Shown in pieces: positions 44,101 to 52,600 of a DNA stretch of 64,000 nt; the first letter of the stretch is position 1; every line of letters starts with the position of its first letter. The stretch spans positions 243,248,167 through 243,312,166 of the forward strand of contig CM077643.1 in assembly GCA_039707465.1 (NCBI GenBank). Reading direction: 5' to 3'. This DNA comes from Rhabdophis nuchalis (lineage: Eukaryota; Chordata; Lepidosauria; Squamata; Natricidae). The notes beneath the pieces were generated by a model. That model saw only the letters and a program-made list of their open reading frames with translations. It was not told the origin of the DNA and made no database searches. The position numbers were made by a program, and so were the translations under genes.

Positions 44101-45000
44101 TGGCATTTTGAATAAAATTTCAAGGGTTAGCCTATCCGCAGATGGGCTTATATAGAAAAATATACAGGATACTTCATGTGGGTACTTAAAAAAATATTAC
44201 CGTCTATCCACACAGATAAAGCCATCCATGGATAAGCCAAACCCAATTCTGCTGGTGCATTTGGCACCTAACATTCTCATCTCATCTGTGAGTTTGTAAG
44301 TTCTTAGCATAATATTTGTGCAGTACTTGATTCCAAACAGGTTCTGGTTCGGTATTAACCATAAATGATAAATGCCATACTCTTTTTTTCCCCCTGGTTG
44401 GATTCCTATTGATTTTTCACCTCTAAATGGCAGATAGGAATTTAATACATATTTGCTGAAACTTTCTGCTTTGTAGAAGCACCATGCAAAGAAAGCTACA
44501 CCTGTTAGAGGGTAAAGCAAGGTAATATCACATGGTAATATTATACAGTTAAGGAGGGCAAAGCATTGCAATAGTATAAACCTTAGAAAAGCACATAGCT
44601 GTACTTGGTTAAGAAAATTTGGAGATGTCCTACAGCCTGATCAGGAAGGTTTCTAGAGTTGTTTACTCCGATATATTCTGCACTTAGCTGCCCTTGGAAG
44701 CTGATACACCAACAGCAATGCCAGCACACTTTTAGTTCGAACTGCACATCTGCCCTAGGCTTTCAGTAGTGAGTTTAAAGGATCCGCTTCAATTTGCTCT
44801 CCCTAATATGTGACACTGACCTACTTTCTCCTCCTTTTAGCTTTACAGGCTGTGACTGCTGCATGGGACCCTTGTACGGAAAAGGCTTCCGTTTTATCCT
44901 CATTTATAGGAATGCTTATGGACTAAGGCTTCCATATCAATTTTCAGCTTGCTCACCCGACTGCTATACAGCCTTTGTCAAGTCAGCTTTGCCAACCTGA
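23686..45000 (+). CDS. LRRC63: LRRC63, leucine-rich repeat protein, 9 coding exons (whole gene span)
   Basis: Coding exons 23686-23767, 27481-27933, 29281-29418, 32957-33114, 35789-35887, 38547-38683, 39934-40017, 42014-42253 and 44841-45000 join in phase with GT/AG boundaries to 1551 nt, or 516 aa plus stop. Residues 1-280 are a non-repeat region with a charged helical stretch from exon 3. From about residue 295 there are six LRRs (LLYLNLSYNNLDRFP, LQVLKLRNNPIRSIP, LTYLTMSFNLLTTLP, LQSIDVSYNELEYIP, LVYLNLEGNLLYSLP, then a degenerate one). The C-terminus has a Cys module, GCDCCMGPLYG ... FSACSPDC, resembling the C-terminal Cys-rich module of LRRC28/LRRC58/LRRC69, which may bind metal. Human LRRC63 (13q14) is somewhat longer (about 587 aa) and its function is unknown. 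ESD follows in convergent orientation. The identification is from recalled family features and synteny. Confidence 0.92.
24240..24620 (+). mobile_element. Probable Penelope-like element remnant with hammerhead-like core, split by an L2 fragment
   Basis: The stretch 'gaaccaatcagagacagca' to 'cccacaagctcagagaatgac' reads as one dispersed element interrupted by 24337-24402. At 24534-24558 it holds CTAAAGA, a short stem TACC-tagcct-GGTA, then CGAAAC, close to the hammerhead ribozyme core (CUGANGA, stem II, GAAA) reported in Penelope-like retroelements. One core base is changed (A for G) and the usual GUC cleavage triplet is not preserved. It is a decayed copy. Confidence 0.5.
24337..24402 (-). 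mobile_element. L2-type LINE 3' end fragment
   Basis: An (AAT)n tail is followed by 'tttatttataacccgctc' and 'ccccgaagggactc', the reverse complement of the L2 3' end seen complete at 41050-41090. It is inserted in the Penelope-like remnant. Confidence 0.75.
24621..26095. other. LRRC63 intron 1, part; no gene
   Basis: AT-rich sequence. It contains a poly-G run at about 25109-25124 and four TTTAGG units at about 25284-25305. Open frames here are chance. Confidence 0.6.
26096..26632 (+). mobile_element. CR1 LINE 3' end
   Basis: It encodes the C-terminal tail of a CR1-type reverse transcriptase (LERVQRRTTKMIRGLE, EERLQELGMSSL, RGDIIAVFRYLRG) in one frame to about 26502. The diagnostic CR1 3' end follows (GGGTTGGACTAGAAGACCTC, CAAGGTCCCTTCCAACTCTG) with an (ATTGT)n tail. 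It is 5'-truncated, lies inside LRRC63 intron 1, and is not a host gene. Confidence 0.93.
26822..27125 (-). mobile_element. Dispersed squamate repeat (GTAGTCCTCG family), reverse copy
   Basis: It is the reverse orientation of the element at 11264-11858: it shares 'ggttgttaagtgaatctggc', 'cttgg/ccaag', 'gatcatgtgactatgg' and a CTTGTAG end. It is diverged and has no coding frame. Confidence 0.65.
27284..27362 (+). mobile_element. BovB (RTE) LINE 3' end fragment
   Basis: The segment 'aaagttgtgtccgacccc' then 'ccatggacaaggtttctcc' and 'ggccttcctgtcctctacc' matches the 3' end of squamate BovB. It is short and truncated. BovB is widespread in squamates and supplies the tail of the SINE at 42491-42835. 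Confidence 0.75.
27481..27933 (+). CDS. LRRC63: LRRC63 coding exon 2 (residues 28-178)
   Basis: Acceptor CAAAACAG ends at 27480; donor CCAG|GTATTG starts at 27934. It encodes a 151-residue region with no recognisable domain (AVREKEKEKVLGD at the start, then Pro/aromatic-rich sequence such as RNFVIPVFLTGPPSFP). Phase 1 on both sides keeps the frame into exon 3. A weaker alternative donor lies at 27959. Confidence 0.85.
28209..28771. mobile_element. hAT-type MITE (CTGTGATGGCGAAC ... GTTTGCCATCACTG)
   Basis: Inverted termini, an internal near-palindrome of 'cgccctccccaggctt' type arms, and imperfect 8-bp flanks ATATACGG / GTATATGG. It is the same family as 18793-20854 and 21361-21857. The GC-rich interior produces spurious long frames on both strands. 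Confidence 0.8.
29281..29418 (+). CDS. LRRC63: LRRC63 coding exon 3 (residues 179-224)
   Basis: Acceptor ATTTTTCAG ends at 29280; donor AAAAGG|GTATGA starts at 29419. It encodes a highly charged, probably helical segment (TWEEKQILSDEELIMQDKEQ). Phase 1 on both sides. Confidence 0.87.
29887..29995. repeat. Polypyrimidine (CTT/CTC)n tract
   Basis: Long run of CTTCTC/CTT units. It gives meaningless poly-Leu or poly-Arg frames on the two strands. Confidence 0.9.
30538..30720. mobile_element. Dispersed repeat, possibly RTE/BovB-related
   Basis: The segment 'gtcagtgtcaactcttagcaat', 'gattgactccagg' and 'ccttcaggtcatccaaca' recurs in reverse form near 61568-61680, so it is interspersed. It resembles BovB-like 3' sequence, but I am not certain of the class. 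Confidence 0.45.
30975..31251. mobile_element. hAT-type MITE (CAGTTGTGGG ... CACCTCTG)
   Basis: 8-bp duplications AATCAGAT (30967-30974) and GATCAGAT (31252-31259), one mismatch. The interior is 'ctaccggttctatgggcg' to 'ccggttctccagaactggtc'. Close relative at 36297-36548 in the same orientation. Confidence 0.83.
31260..32296. other. LRRC63 intron 3, part; palindromic repeat only
   Basis: The one structured item is the inverted repeat 31902-32012, whose arms are GTGGTCCCAAAAGTGCTTTA (31902-31921) and its complement ending at 32012. It is from the same family as 17676-17875. No gene is seen. Confidence 0.6.
32297..32910 (+). mobile_element. Dispersed squamate repeat (GTAGTCCTCG family), split by a hAT MITE
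   Basis: It begins with 'gcagataatcctcaattta' and shares 'cggttgttaagtgaatgg' and 'gatcacgtgaccatgg' with the copies at 11264 and 26822. A MITE with ends CAGAGGTGGTATTC / ACCACCCCTG occupies 32528-32719. Confidence 0.65.
32528..32719. mobile_element. hAT-type MITE nested in an older repeat
   Basis: Ends CAGAGGTGG and CCACCCCTG are inverted and flanked by similar 8-mers ATGACATG and ATCGCATG. Interior 'gcccgaaccggtagtgg' ties it to the other CCGGT-rich MITEs here. Confidence 0.65.
32957..33114 (+). CDS. LRRC63: LRRC63 coding exon 4 (residues 225-277)
   Basis: Acceptor TATTGCAG ends at 32956. The frame reads ELEEEMDFIKSF ... MAVLFCIMHRKTGLSLK and would stop within the intron just after donor AAG|GTGTAG at 33115, which is a weak but usable donor. 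It joins exon 5 in phase 0. Confidence 0.85.
33603..34025. repeat. (ATAGC)n / (ATTGC)n pentanucleotide array interrupted by a MITE
   Basis: Runs of TAGCA at 33603-33622 and 33931-33963 and of TTGCA at 33623-33635 and about 33965-34020 form one array that changes from ATAGC to ATTGC by a single base. The array is the microsatellite tail of the LINE fragment at 34021-34100. A hAT element (33638-33930) splits it. Confidence 0.85.
33638..33930. mobile_element. hAT-type MITE inside a pentanucleotide array
   Basis: Begins CAGGGATTGGATTC, ends GGATCCCACCACT. It is flanked by ATTGCATA (33630-33637) and ATAGCATA (33931-33938). Interior 'gaaccggttcgctctgac' type sequence matches the CCGGT-rich family. 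Confidence 0.75.
34021..34100 (-). mobile_element. LINE 3' end fragment (same family as 49134-49556)
   Basis: The stretch ATTCTTTATTAGCCAAATAT, then 'gattggaaatacaagg' and 'aatttgtct', follows the pentamer tail. It matches the start of the longer fragment at 49156, so it is a severely truncated copy in the minus orientation. Confidence 0.7.
34330..35580 (+). mobile_element. tRNA-derived SINE split by an L2 LINE
   Basis: Left part 34330-34434 ('ccagtttgatgcagtgatta', B-box-like GAGTTCCAGTCCC) and right part from about 35536 ('tttcaaccctaggaagaaaa', 'caatagcaaaccacttct') belong to one SINE. The L2 fragment 34440-35535 sits between them. Same family as 21296-21960 and 59455-59640. Confidence 0.7.
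34440..35535 (-). pseudogene. L2-type LINE 3' fragment with reverse transcriptase C-terminus
   Basis: Minus-strand frames encode the end of the RT domain ([15 protein letters not shown], with YTDD in place of the usual YADD; KTKWLWLPASRYG) and the post-RT region ([32 protein letters not shown]). They are split by a frameshift near 34930. The 3' end 'cccttccgggactcagggcag' is L2-like. It is 5'-truncated and inactive. Confidence 0.9.
35789..35887 (+). CDS. LRRC63: LRRC63 coding exon 5 (residues 278-310), first LRR
   Basis: Acceptor ATCTTTAG ends at 35788; donor TTAGAG|GTGAGT starts at 35888. It encodes HFLSELPDLL and the first clear repeat LLYLNLSYNNLDRFPLE. Phase 0 on both sides. Confidence 0.92.
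36297..36548. mobile_element. hAT-type MITE (CAGTGGTGGGATTC ... CACCTCTG)
   Basis: Same family as 30975-31251 with the same internal order (gctaccggttctgtgagc ... gttctccagaactggtc). Flanking 8-mers CTCCAATC / CTCCAGTT differ at two bases. Confidence 0.8.
36838..37006. mobile_element. hAT-type MITE (CAGTGGTGTATTAA ... TTAATCCACCACAG)
   Basis: Inverted ends and a perfect 8-bp duplication GCCTTTGC (36830-36837 and 37007-37014). 169 bp, non-coding, a different family from its neighbours. Confidence 0.85.
37015..38546. other. LRRC63 intron 5, part; simple repeats only
   Basis: AT-rich intron with a GGTG/GGAT/GGCA-type simple repeat at about 37790-37865 and its CATC/GTCT counterpart to about 37902. 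No gene seen. Confidence 0.6.
38547..38683 (+). CDS. LRRC63: LRRC63 coding exon 6 (residues 311-356), second and third LRR
   Basis: Acceptor TTTTATAG ends at 38546. The exon encodes LQVLKLRNNPIRSIPGEI and LTYLTMSFNLLTTLPP. It ends CCTGA before donor GTGTGT at 38684; the split Glu codon GA|G is completed by exon 7. Confidence 0.92.
39404..39793. mobile_element. hAT-type MITE with internal GGAA/GGGA tract
   Basis: Ends CAGTGGTGGGTTTC and GAAACCCACCACTG are inverted. The 8-bp duplication CTGTTCAC is perfect (39396-39403 and 39794-39801), so this is a fairly young insertion. A purine-rich simple repeat (about 39537-39615) lies inside. Confidence 0.9.
39934..40017 (+). CDS. LRRC63: LRRC63 coding exon 7 (residues 356-384), fourth LRR
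   Basis: Acceptor TTTTATAG ends at 39933; donor CTCAG|GTATTG starts at 40018. Encodes LFTLPSLQSIDVSYNELEYI then PNEIQNLR. Enters in phase 2 and leaves in phase 2. Confidence 0.92.
40373..40452. repeat. 80-nt hairpin: 32-bp arms, 16-nt loop
   Basis: Arm 40373-40404 and arm 40421-40452 are reverse complements except at two positions, both of which become G-U pairs when the plus strand is transcribed. It lies in LRRC63 intron 7 on the sense strand, immediately before an L2 fragment. Size and pairing resemble a pre-miRNA hairpin or a very short mariner-like MITE. Confidence 0.8.
40455..41088 (+). pseudogene. L2-type LINE 3' fragment
   Basis: It encodes the post-RT C-terminus ([66 protein letters not shown]) in one frame to 40900. 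The L2 3' end follows ('gagtcccttcggggagagga') and passes into an (ATT)n tail. Truncated, no catalytic region. Confidence 0.92.
41089..41181. repeat. (ATT)n microsatellite, tail of the L2 fragment
   Basis: About 31 uninterrupted ATT units directly after the L2 3' end, so this is an expanded LINE tail. It is likely polymorphic. Confidence 0.95.
41238..41378. mobile_element. Decayed palindromic MITE (family of 7976-8128)
   Basis: It shares 'gaattctgggagttgaaat' and the reverse 'cttcaactgccaggattcc' with the intact copy. Ends are eroded and no clear duplication remains. Confidence 0.6.
42014..42253 (+). CDS. LRRC63: LRRC63 coding exon 8 (residues 384-464), last LRRs
   Basis: Acceptor AATTCTCAG ends at 42013; donor AGCAA|GTAAGT starts at 42254. 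Encodes SLVYLNLEGNLLYSLPCGIL, the degenerate repeat LKQLLVENNFLHACF, and a helical region ending HHLPEEIHNIIS. Phase 2 in, phase 2 out. Confidence 0.93.
42491..42835 (+). mobile_element. Sauria-type SINE: tRNA-derived head, BovB-like tail
   Basis: The tRNA-related head has A-box-like GTGGCTCAGTGGCTAAG and B-box GTGGTTCGAATCCC. The body follows ('cgtaacggagtgagctcccg', 'gggaccacctttggtggg'). The tail 'aacgactagcacatatgtgc' then CCTTTACCTTTAC is BovB-like. Nearly full length, oriented with LRRC63. It is strong evidence for a squamate host. Confidence 0.92.
42836..44840. other. LRRC63 intron 8, remainder; no gene
   Basis: AT-rich intron with a poly-C run at 43183-43200. The longer open frames at 43368 and 44197-44571 have no domain or splice support. 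Nothing else recognised. Confidence 0.6.
44841..45000 (+). CDS. LRRC63: LRRC63 coding exon 9 (residues 464-516), C-terminal Cys module
   Basis: Acceptor CTCCTTTTAG ends at 44840; stop TGA at 44998-45000. It encodes FTGCDCCMGPLYGKGFRF then LRLPYQFSACSPDCYTAF. The spacing CxCC ... CSPxC and nearby Pro/Tyr residues parallel the C-terminal module of LRRC58-type proteins. Confidence 0.93.
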
Positions 45001-45481
45001 TGAGGTGTTAAATGTTTAGTCAATTGAGAGTCTGGAGAAGTGACTAACCAGTTGAATAAACCAAGCAAGCAGTGCTTTGGGTATGGAATTGTTTTTTTGG
45101 GGTTTTTTTGCAATATATATTTCTTGTGCGGGTGTGTGGGTACAAGGATTATTGTGACATTCAAAGATCAGTTATTTATATATCACATTTAGAAACTGCC
45201 AATCTCCCTCCTAGGGTGACTCTGGGCATTCTCTTGATTACTATGCCCCTCTGTAAGAAACATTGTGAAAATTCTAGCAGTTTCTAGCTTTTAACTTTTA
45301 AAAAAGAGTGACATTATTTTAAGCCTTTTAATGTAAATTAATATTCAGGATTTGGGGATTCTTTTTCTTAGCACAAGTTACAATGTCATTAGATAGATTG
45401 TATATATGATTAAAGGGATATATATGTATCTTGATAGGTATAATGCTTCTTTTTACTGCTGTATATTCTGCCTTGTAATAC

Positions 45482-45487
45482 AATAAA
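45482..45487 (+). terminator. Polyadenylation signal AATAAA, likely LRRC63
   Basis: First canonical AATAAA after the LRRC63 stop, 482 nt downstream. A second candidate occurs near 45655. Confidence 0.6.
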
Positions 45488-46433
45488 ACACTACGCACTG
45501 ATATATTGCTTAATAGTATGATTTTCCTGCTTTAGGACAAACTAAATGATGGGCATCTAGAATCATGAGTATCCTGTATGTACGAGGCAAGACAATCGCA
45601 GCCATGTTATTCATGATTTGTGATGCTAGTTTCTTGTGCTATTTGTAGAAATTTAAATAAACTCAATCAACCAATAAATGTAAGTAGCAGTGTATTTAAA
45701 ATACAATGTAGGTGGCAATAGATAATACTTTGGTCAGCATACAAGAGGATACCAGTGGTACTTGAGGCTTTTGGAATGTAACATTTGCATAAATCTTAGT
45801 TTTGCATATTTTAGAAATATTGTTTGCAGATGCATATATTATGTAGAATTTCTGTGAGTCTAAGGTTAAATTTGACATTACGAAGTTTTCTTAACTGCTA
45901 CCCAAATGGTAATCAGTTACCCAAGTTGGTTGTGATAATCCTAACATCGCTTCCTTTGATTCTAAAGTAAAAATATGATGCTGTAAATATTGTTTTCTTA
46001 TCATTTTGCCCACTATGCATCTAGCAAAACAAAACCTTCCATGAAGCTACAATAAAATCAGGACTCATATGTAATTTGCAATGGCGAGCTACAAAAGGCA
46101 GAATGCAGAAAAAGACTCCAGCATTTCTGCAAATGTGTAGAAAGTGCTTAAGTTGTGGAGAATTCCTTGCCAACTCTCCTCAACTAAATGAAAGTAATGG
46201 CCTTTTACTATAAAAAAACCTGATTGATTTTGAAGTGTTTTCACTTTGTCATTTCCATTCAAAAATACATATACTGTAGTAAGATGCAACATGAGATATA
46301 CCTGGGGACATAAACATGAAAGAAAGCGTGTACATTTATATATCCGTATTACAGTTGCAGCCTTTATTGCTTTGGGTTATCTGAAAGAGTGATGATCTAA
46401 TTCATTCAAAATTAGACAGGCATGTTAAAAATA

Positions 46434-46439
46434 TTTATT
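46434..46439 (-). terminator. Polyadenylation signal, likely ESD
   Basis: AATAAA on the minus strand (TTTATT on plus), about 130 nt after the ESD stop codon. Another copy lies near 46358. The stretch between this and the LRRC63 signal at 45482 is about 950 bp of non-coding sequence separating two convergent genes. Confidence 0.55.
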
Positions 46440-46567
46440 TTGAATCATTAAATCAGGACTTCATTGTAGTTTGTAGAAATAGTAATCACAGGCAGAGACT
46501 CTGCTGTTTATTTCCACTGATCACTTCAGGATTTTTCACTGTCAGACGTTCCCATGGCGAGAAGCAG

Positions 46568-46648
46568 TCAAGCATTGAGGTATTTGGCATGATGCCTGAT
46601 ATGGTCATTAATGAATGTTGTGATAAAGTAGTAACTGTGATCGTATCC
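46568..46648 (-). CDS. ESD: ESD coding exon 8 (residues 257-282)
   Basis: Acceptor CTTTCTTTAG reads down from 46658. Encodes [17 protein letters not shown] then RHHAKYLNA and TGA at 46570-46568. Contains catalytic His260. The plus-strand open frame across this exon is only its shadow. Confidence 0.97.
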   Translation of the reverse strand, partial: GYDHSYYFITTFINDHIRHHAKYLNA

Positions 46649-49600
46649 CTAAAGAAAGAAAAAGACCAGATGGCTTCAAAAAACCAAGCAACAATGTCAA
46701 AAGCATATGCATATAAGACTACTTTGCAACTATCACTCTGGCAGGAGAAGATATTCTCTACCACTAGGGAAGCTGAATCACAAGCACATGGTAAAATTGT
46801 AAATCATCTCCTTATGAGTTTTTCAGATGAACAAGAATCTAAGGCTTTAATCTCATACAATAGATACCCAGTTGTAAACAAGCTTCAACGGAGAGCATAG
46901 GATTATAGTATAAATGTTTAATATTTCTTTTAAAATGTAATTAATGTCCAATTGGGGGCATGATGTTTCAAACCTGAAACACCTCTTCAGCATTACTGTA
47001 AGTGGGCTGATCCTGTTCCAGTCATTCTGGAAATGATCCAAATACTTGCAAACTGAAACAGCCATTCCAAGTTTGGAATGGTTCCAGAACAGTCCAAACT
47101 CCTTGGAAAAAGTTAGAGGACCCATTTCAAACTTTAAATAACTGCTGAATTTGAAAAGTCTTCCACACTCTAAGTTTTCTCCTCTGTGTACTGTATTTAA
47201 CCTCATAGCAATCTCTCATTCATTGATATCACAAACCCAGAATCTTAAATCTTTAAAGCCACTATTGAAAGCAGTGTCAGTCCTAACCCTAATCAGGCAG
47301 TGGCTGTTCTTGCAACATTGCACCATAACTGGACTTCTGAAAGATTTTCTATGAATCAGCCGAGTGCCTGACATGTAATTTTTTTTCTCCTACTTTGCTC
47401 CTCCCTTCTAAAAGGTTTTATTTGAACTGATATTGCACAGAAGACACAGAAATCATACACCAAATACACATTTTTTTATGATTTCTAATTGGTTTGGAAG
47501 TAACAAACCAGAACGAAGAGTTCCTTCTTATGGAAAAGTTATTCATTTTACTGGTAATGAATTGGCTGCGGAAAAAAAATGCAGCCGATTCTTAGCAAGT
47601 AGAATTTGCCAGGGTAGGAGCAAAGCCCAGAAAAAAATCTGATTAACCACTAACATTCCAAGATGCTTTAGCTCAAAATTAGTAAAATTGAAAAATCTGT
47701 GTGATACACAATTCTAACACCTAGATTTTCAGATCCTAGGAACTGATGTAGTCATTTAAAAAATCCATTGATTTAAACAATCACTTTTTACTTACTGTAT
47801 TTTTCGGAGTATAAGATGCACCCAGGTTTTGAAGAGGCATTTTTTAAAAAAAGTAGGTAGGTAGATAAAAGGATAGAGAGGGAGAGAGAGGGAGAAACAC
47901 AGTAGGTAGGTAGGGAGAGAGAGAGTAGTTAGGTAGGTAGATAAAGGGGGAGAGAGAGAGAGAAATAGAGAGAAGTACAGTAAGGGAGGGAGAGTGAGTG
48001 TAGATAGGTAGGTAGGTAGGGGGATAGAGAGAGAAATAGAGAGAGAGGAATACAGTAGATAGGTAGGGAGAGAGAGAGTAGATAGGTTGGTAGGTAGAGG
48101 GATAGAGAGAAAAATAGAAATACAGTAAGGTAGGAGAGAGAGAGAAGGTATGTTGGTAGAGGGATAGAGAGAAAAATAGAAATACAGTAGATAGGTAGGG
48201 GGGGAGAGAATGTGTAGGTAGTTAGGTAGAGTAGATAGAGGGAGAGAAAGAGAGAGAGAGAGAAATACAGTAGGTAGGGAGGTAGGGAGAGAGAGAATCG
48301 GTAGGTGGGTAGATGTTTCCAGGTTTATTTATCCATGTGCTGGAGAACAAAATCGCTGACAACCTGTAACACCTAAAACTTTGTTTCTGCTGGGACAGCA
48401 TTTGATCAATATAATTCTCATCAATCCCTCTAACTAAACAGCTTTCCAAAAGGGGGAAAAAAGTTTTTGCACTCTGCAAACCTCCCCAAAATGGTCCGTT
48501 TTTCACAAAAACACCCCCTTTTTTTTAAAAGGCATGAATAGCCTTGAGGGGGGGACCTTGCAGAGTGCTCGGGGGGGGGGGGGCGCAGAAACAGGCCTTT
48601 TTTCCCCAAACAAATTGCATGCATAGCCTTATGGAGGCTTATAGAGTCCTGCTGAGGGGTGGGGGCAAAAAATGGCCAGGTGTTTGCTCATTTCTGCCCT
48701 CCCCAGTCCCCAGGAGCTGTCTGAAAGCCTCCATAAGGCTATGCACAGACATTTTGGTGAAGGGGTGGGGCTTCAGGAGGCAAGAAATGCTGTATTCGGT
48801 GTATAAGACACACCTAGATTTTCAGCCTCTTTTTAGAGGAAAAAAGGTCCATCTTATACTCCGAAAATACAGTATCTGTTCCTTTCCAAATAAGATATAA
48901 GCACTGGATGCAAACAAACTAAAGCCCAGTTTTGGAGCATTACCTGCTGCAACCTAAAAACGACTGGGATTTTCCGTTCTGTACAAGCAGCAATGAAATT
49001 ATCGGGTAGCAACTGTCCTGCTGTAAGGAACTGATCATCTTTGCCTTGGTCTATTAGGATATCCAGAGGAGGGCCTTGATAAGATTTCGCAATGTGTGTG
49101 GCATCATAGGCCTATAAGAAAAAAATGCATTTGAAATAGAATAGAATAGAATAGAATTCTTTATTGGCCAAGAGTGATTGGACCCACAAGGAATTTGTCT
49201 TTGATGCATAAACTCTCAGTATGCATAAGGAGAATAAAATACATTCATCAAGAATCATAATGTACAGCACTTAATGATAGTCATAGGGTACAAATAAGCA
49301 ATCAGGAAACAATCAATATAAATATAAATCCAAAGGATACAAGTAACAAAGTTACAGTCCAGCAGTCATAAGTGGGAGAGATGGGTGATAGAAACAGTGA
49401 GAAGACTAATAATAGTAATGCAGCCTTAATGAATAGTTTGACAGTGGTGAGGAGATTATTTGTTTAGCGGAGTGATGGCGTTCAGGAAAAAATATGGTTC
49501 TTGTGTCTACTGTGCAGTGCTCTATGGCGTCATTTTGAGGGTAGGTACACTTCTAACAATAGCATCAACCTAGCAAGATTAAAAGATGAGAAAGACAAGG

Positions 49601-52600
49601 GAAACCACAGACAAAGGGGGATTTCATGCAACGGACTTAGAATCACTTGGCATCTATTAGCTACGAGGAAATACATATAATTTGAATTCTTTTCTGTTTT
49701 AGAAGCCCCAAGGGTGGAAGAATTTCCCTTTCATTTGCAGCCACTATCATCTGGAGGAATCAAATACTTTCAATCTGGCATTCATCTGTCAGAATTATTA
49801 AACAGGAGGATCTAATATTCCAACTTCACATCTCCCTGGCATCAACAAATAAGAATTATCTATCTTTTTCTGGCAGTAGCTGCTTTAAAGTCAATATCCA
49901 GATTGTAAATCATTTGCTATAAAATGATAGTTATAGTTACAACATTAATAACTCAGTCAAAAATAGATGAATAAGAATCAATAAAATCTACACGTATATA
50001 AAAAAAAATCTTCAAATTGAAAACACCACTTTTGTCTTTCAAACAAACTATTTCCAACCATATCAAAGTTGGAAATACTTGTACCTGAAAAAGAAGAGCA
50101 TTTCTAAAATGAAACAGAATTGCTTCGGATGCAAAACACATTGAAATGATCAAAGCTGTAAATTATGAATGGAGAACTGATTGCAACAAAGAATGGAAGT
50201 TTCAGATTTGAAAAGATCTGAATTAAAAATTCTGTATCTGTTATCAAAACTGATATAACAAGTGTTCTTGAAAGCTGAAAGCTGATTTGCATACTTTTGT
50301 CTGCTGGTGGAATCACAACTGGACGCTGCAGGGTTAGTTTTGAAATAGTAAAAAGAGTTTATTGATATTTTGAAAACAATTGCAACTTATTCTATACTAT
50401 ATATATGATGAGATTTTCAGTACATACTTCCCAATTTGTTGCGTTCGATCCTAGATATCCACTAAATGCCTTTTTCCCCCATGGACACTGTATTGGGTTG
50501 CAGATTGGAGCAAATGCTGAAACAGACTATTTAAATATGATGATGATTAATGATTCAAATTTTTTGCACTACAATGTGAAATTACTTTTCTTCAAATAAA
50601 CATTTATGAAATTGCCATTTACAGAGTTCCAGAACATAGCTGTTTATTTTCCCACTTTGATAAACCAACATTACTTCATCCTGTCATCACTGTATGTATG
50701 TATGTATGTATTTATTTAACCTCCATGGTTGCTTATCACACACAGTGCTCCGAGGGAGGCTAAACAACCAGTAAAAAACAGAGTAAAAACAAAACAACCC
50801 TTTTCCCACCAGGTGCCAGATCAACCAGACTTATCAATTATTCCTTGATTTAACTTGACACATGAAATAGTTTGAACCTCACTTTATATTTTCCAGGATT
50901 CTTTAGGGCCAGGATAAGGGCCCCATGGCCTCCCATGGAATGGCCTGAAATTGACATCCTTCCAGAATCAACTGCGAAACTGGCATTGATCAGTTTGGGT
51001 AACTAACAAAGACAAAGAAGAAGAAAGTCAGTATACTTACATTTTCTCCTGCATGAGATGAAAACACATATTTACTCTCAACTACATATAGATACATGGT
51101 TGTTTACTTTGTCAATCACTGTGTCTAAAAGTGGCAGATTTAGAGCATACAAGGCTTTTTTTTAAAGATACAGATGAATACATCTTTAGTAAATTTATCA
51201 TGGATGTAGTTTTAAAGATTAGATTAGATTTTTTTTTTTTTCCTATACCGCGTCCTCTCCCCAGGGGGACTCGGAGCGGTGCACAGGGAAAATTAAAACA
51301 GCATAAAATATATACATAAATAAATACAATAAAAACAAATTAAATCAACTGTCCCTGTACTAAAATCCCCATTTTAAAATTAACATTCCCTAACCCCTGA
51401 GGTAGAGACTAACCAAGCAGAAAAAGTGAGTTTTTAATTTCTGACGGAAGGAGCGGAGGTCCGTAGTTGTTCTAATGTCGGGGGGAAGGTCGTTCCAGAG
51501 GGCTGGGCCCGCCACAGAGAAGGCCCTTCCCCTGGGCGTCGCCCGCTGACAAAGTCTAGTGGACGGCAACCGGAGAAGTCCCTCTCTGTGGGAGCGAATC
51601 GGCCGGGAAGATGTATGGGGCAGAATCCGATCCCGCAGATAGCTAGGTCCCGAGCCATGGAGCGCTTTAAAGATGAGAACTAACACCTTGAAGCGCACCC
51701 GAAAGACGACAGGTAGCCAGTGCAGCTCGCGCAAGAGCGGTGTTACATGGGTATACCTTGCGGTACCCATTATTGCTCGCGCGGCTGCATTCTGGACCAG
51801 CTGAAGTCTTCGGGTGCACCTCAAGGGGAGCCCCATGTAGAGAGAGTTACAATAGTCCAGTCGGGATGTCACGAGAGCATGAGTGACTGTGCGAAGGGCG
51901 TCCCGATCCAATAGGGGGCGCAACTGGCGAACCAGGCGAACCTGGTAAAACGCCCTCCTGGCCACGGCTGTCACTTGATCTTCCATGGACAGCCGGGCAT
52001 CCAGGAGGACACCCAAGTTGCGCACCCCATCCACAGGGGCAAGATGTTCACCCCCTATGGCCAGCGATGGAGTCAGCTGGTTGAATCGGGCAGCCGGAAA
52101 CCACAGCCACTCGGTCTTGGTCGGGTTGAGTCTGAGTCCGTTACTTCCCATCCAGATCTGTACGGCTTCCAGGCACTGGCACATCACCGCTACGGCATCG
52201 TTGGGGTGGCTTGGGGTAGATATATACAGCTGAGTATCATCAGCGTAGAGATGGTACTCTACCCGAAAGCCACGGATGATCTCACCCAGCGGCTTCATAT
52301 ATGTGTTGAACAGGAGAGGCGAGAGGACCGACCCCTGAGGAACCCCACATGTGAGGGGTCTCGAGGTCGACCTCTGCTCTCCTGCCAACACAAATTGCGA
52401 TCGGCCAGAGAGGTAGGAGGAGAACCACCGTAAAACGGTGCCTCCCACCCCCAACCCCTCCAGCCGATGCAATAGGATACCATGGTCGATGGTATCAAAA
52501 GCCGCCGAGAGGTCTAATAGGACCAGGATGGAGGAGCAACCCCCATCTCTGGCCCTCCAGAGATCATCGACCAACGCGACCAATGCCGTCTCGGTGCTAT

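Noticed and set aside
46589..46900. 103-codon plus-strand frame as a gene
   Set aside because: It overlaps ESD coding exon 8 on the opposite strand, which is confirmed by exact homology and splice phase. The plus frame is a shadow.
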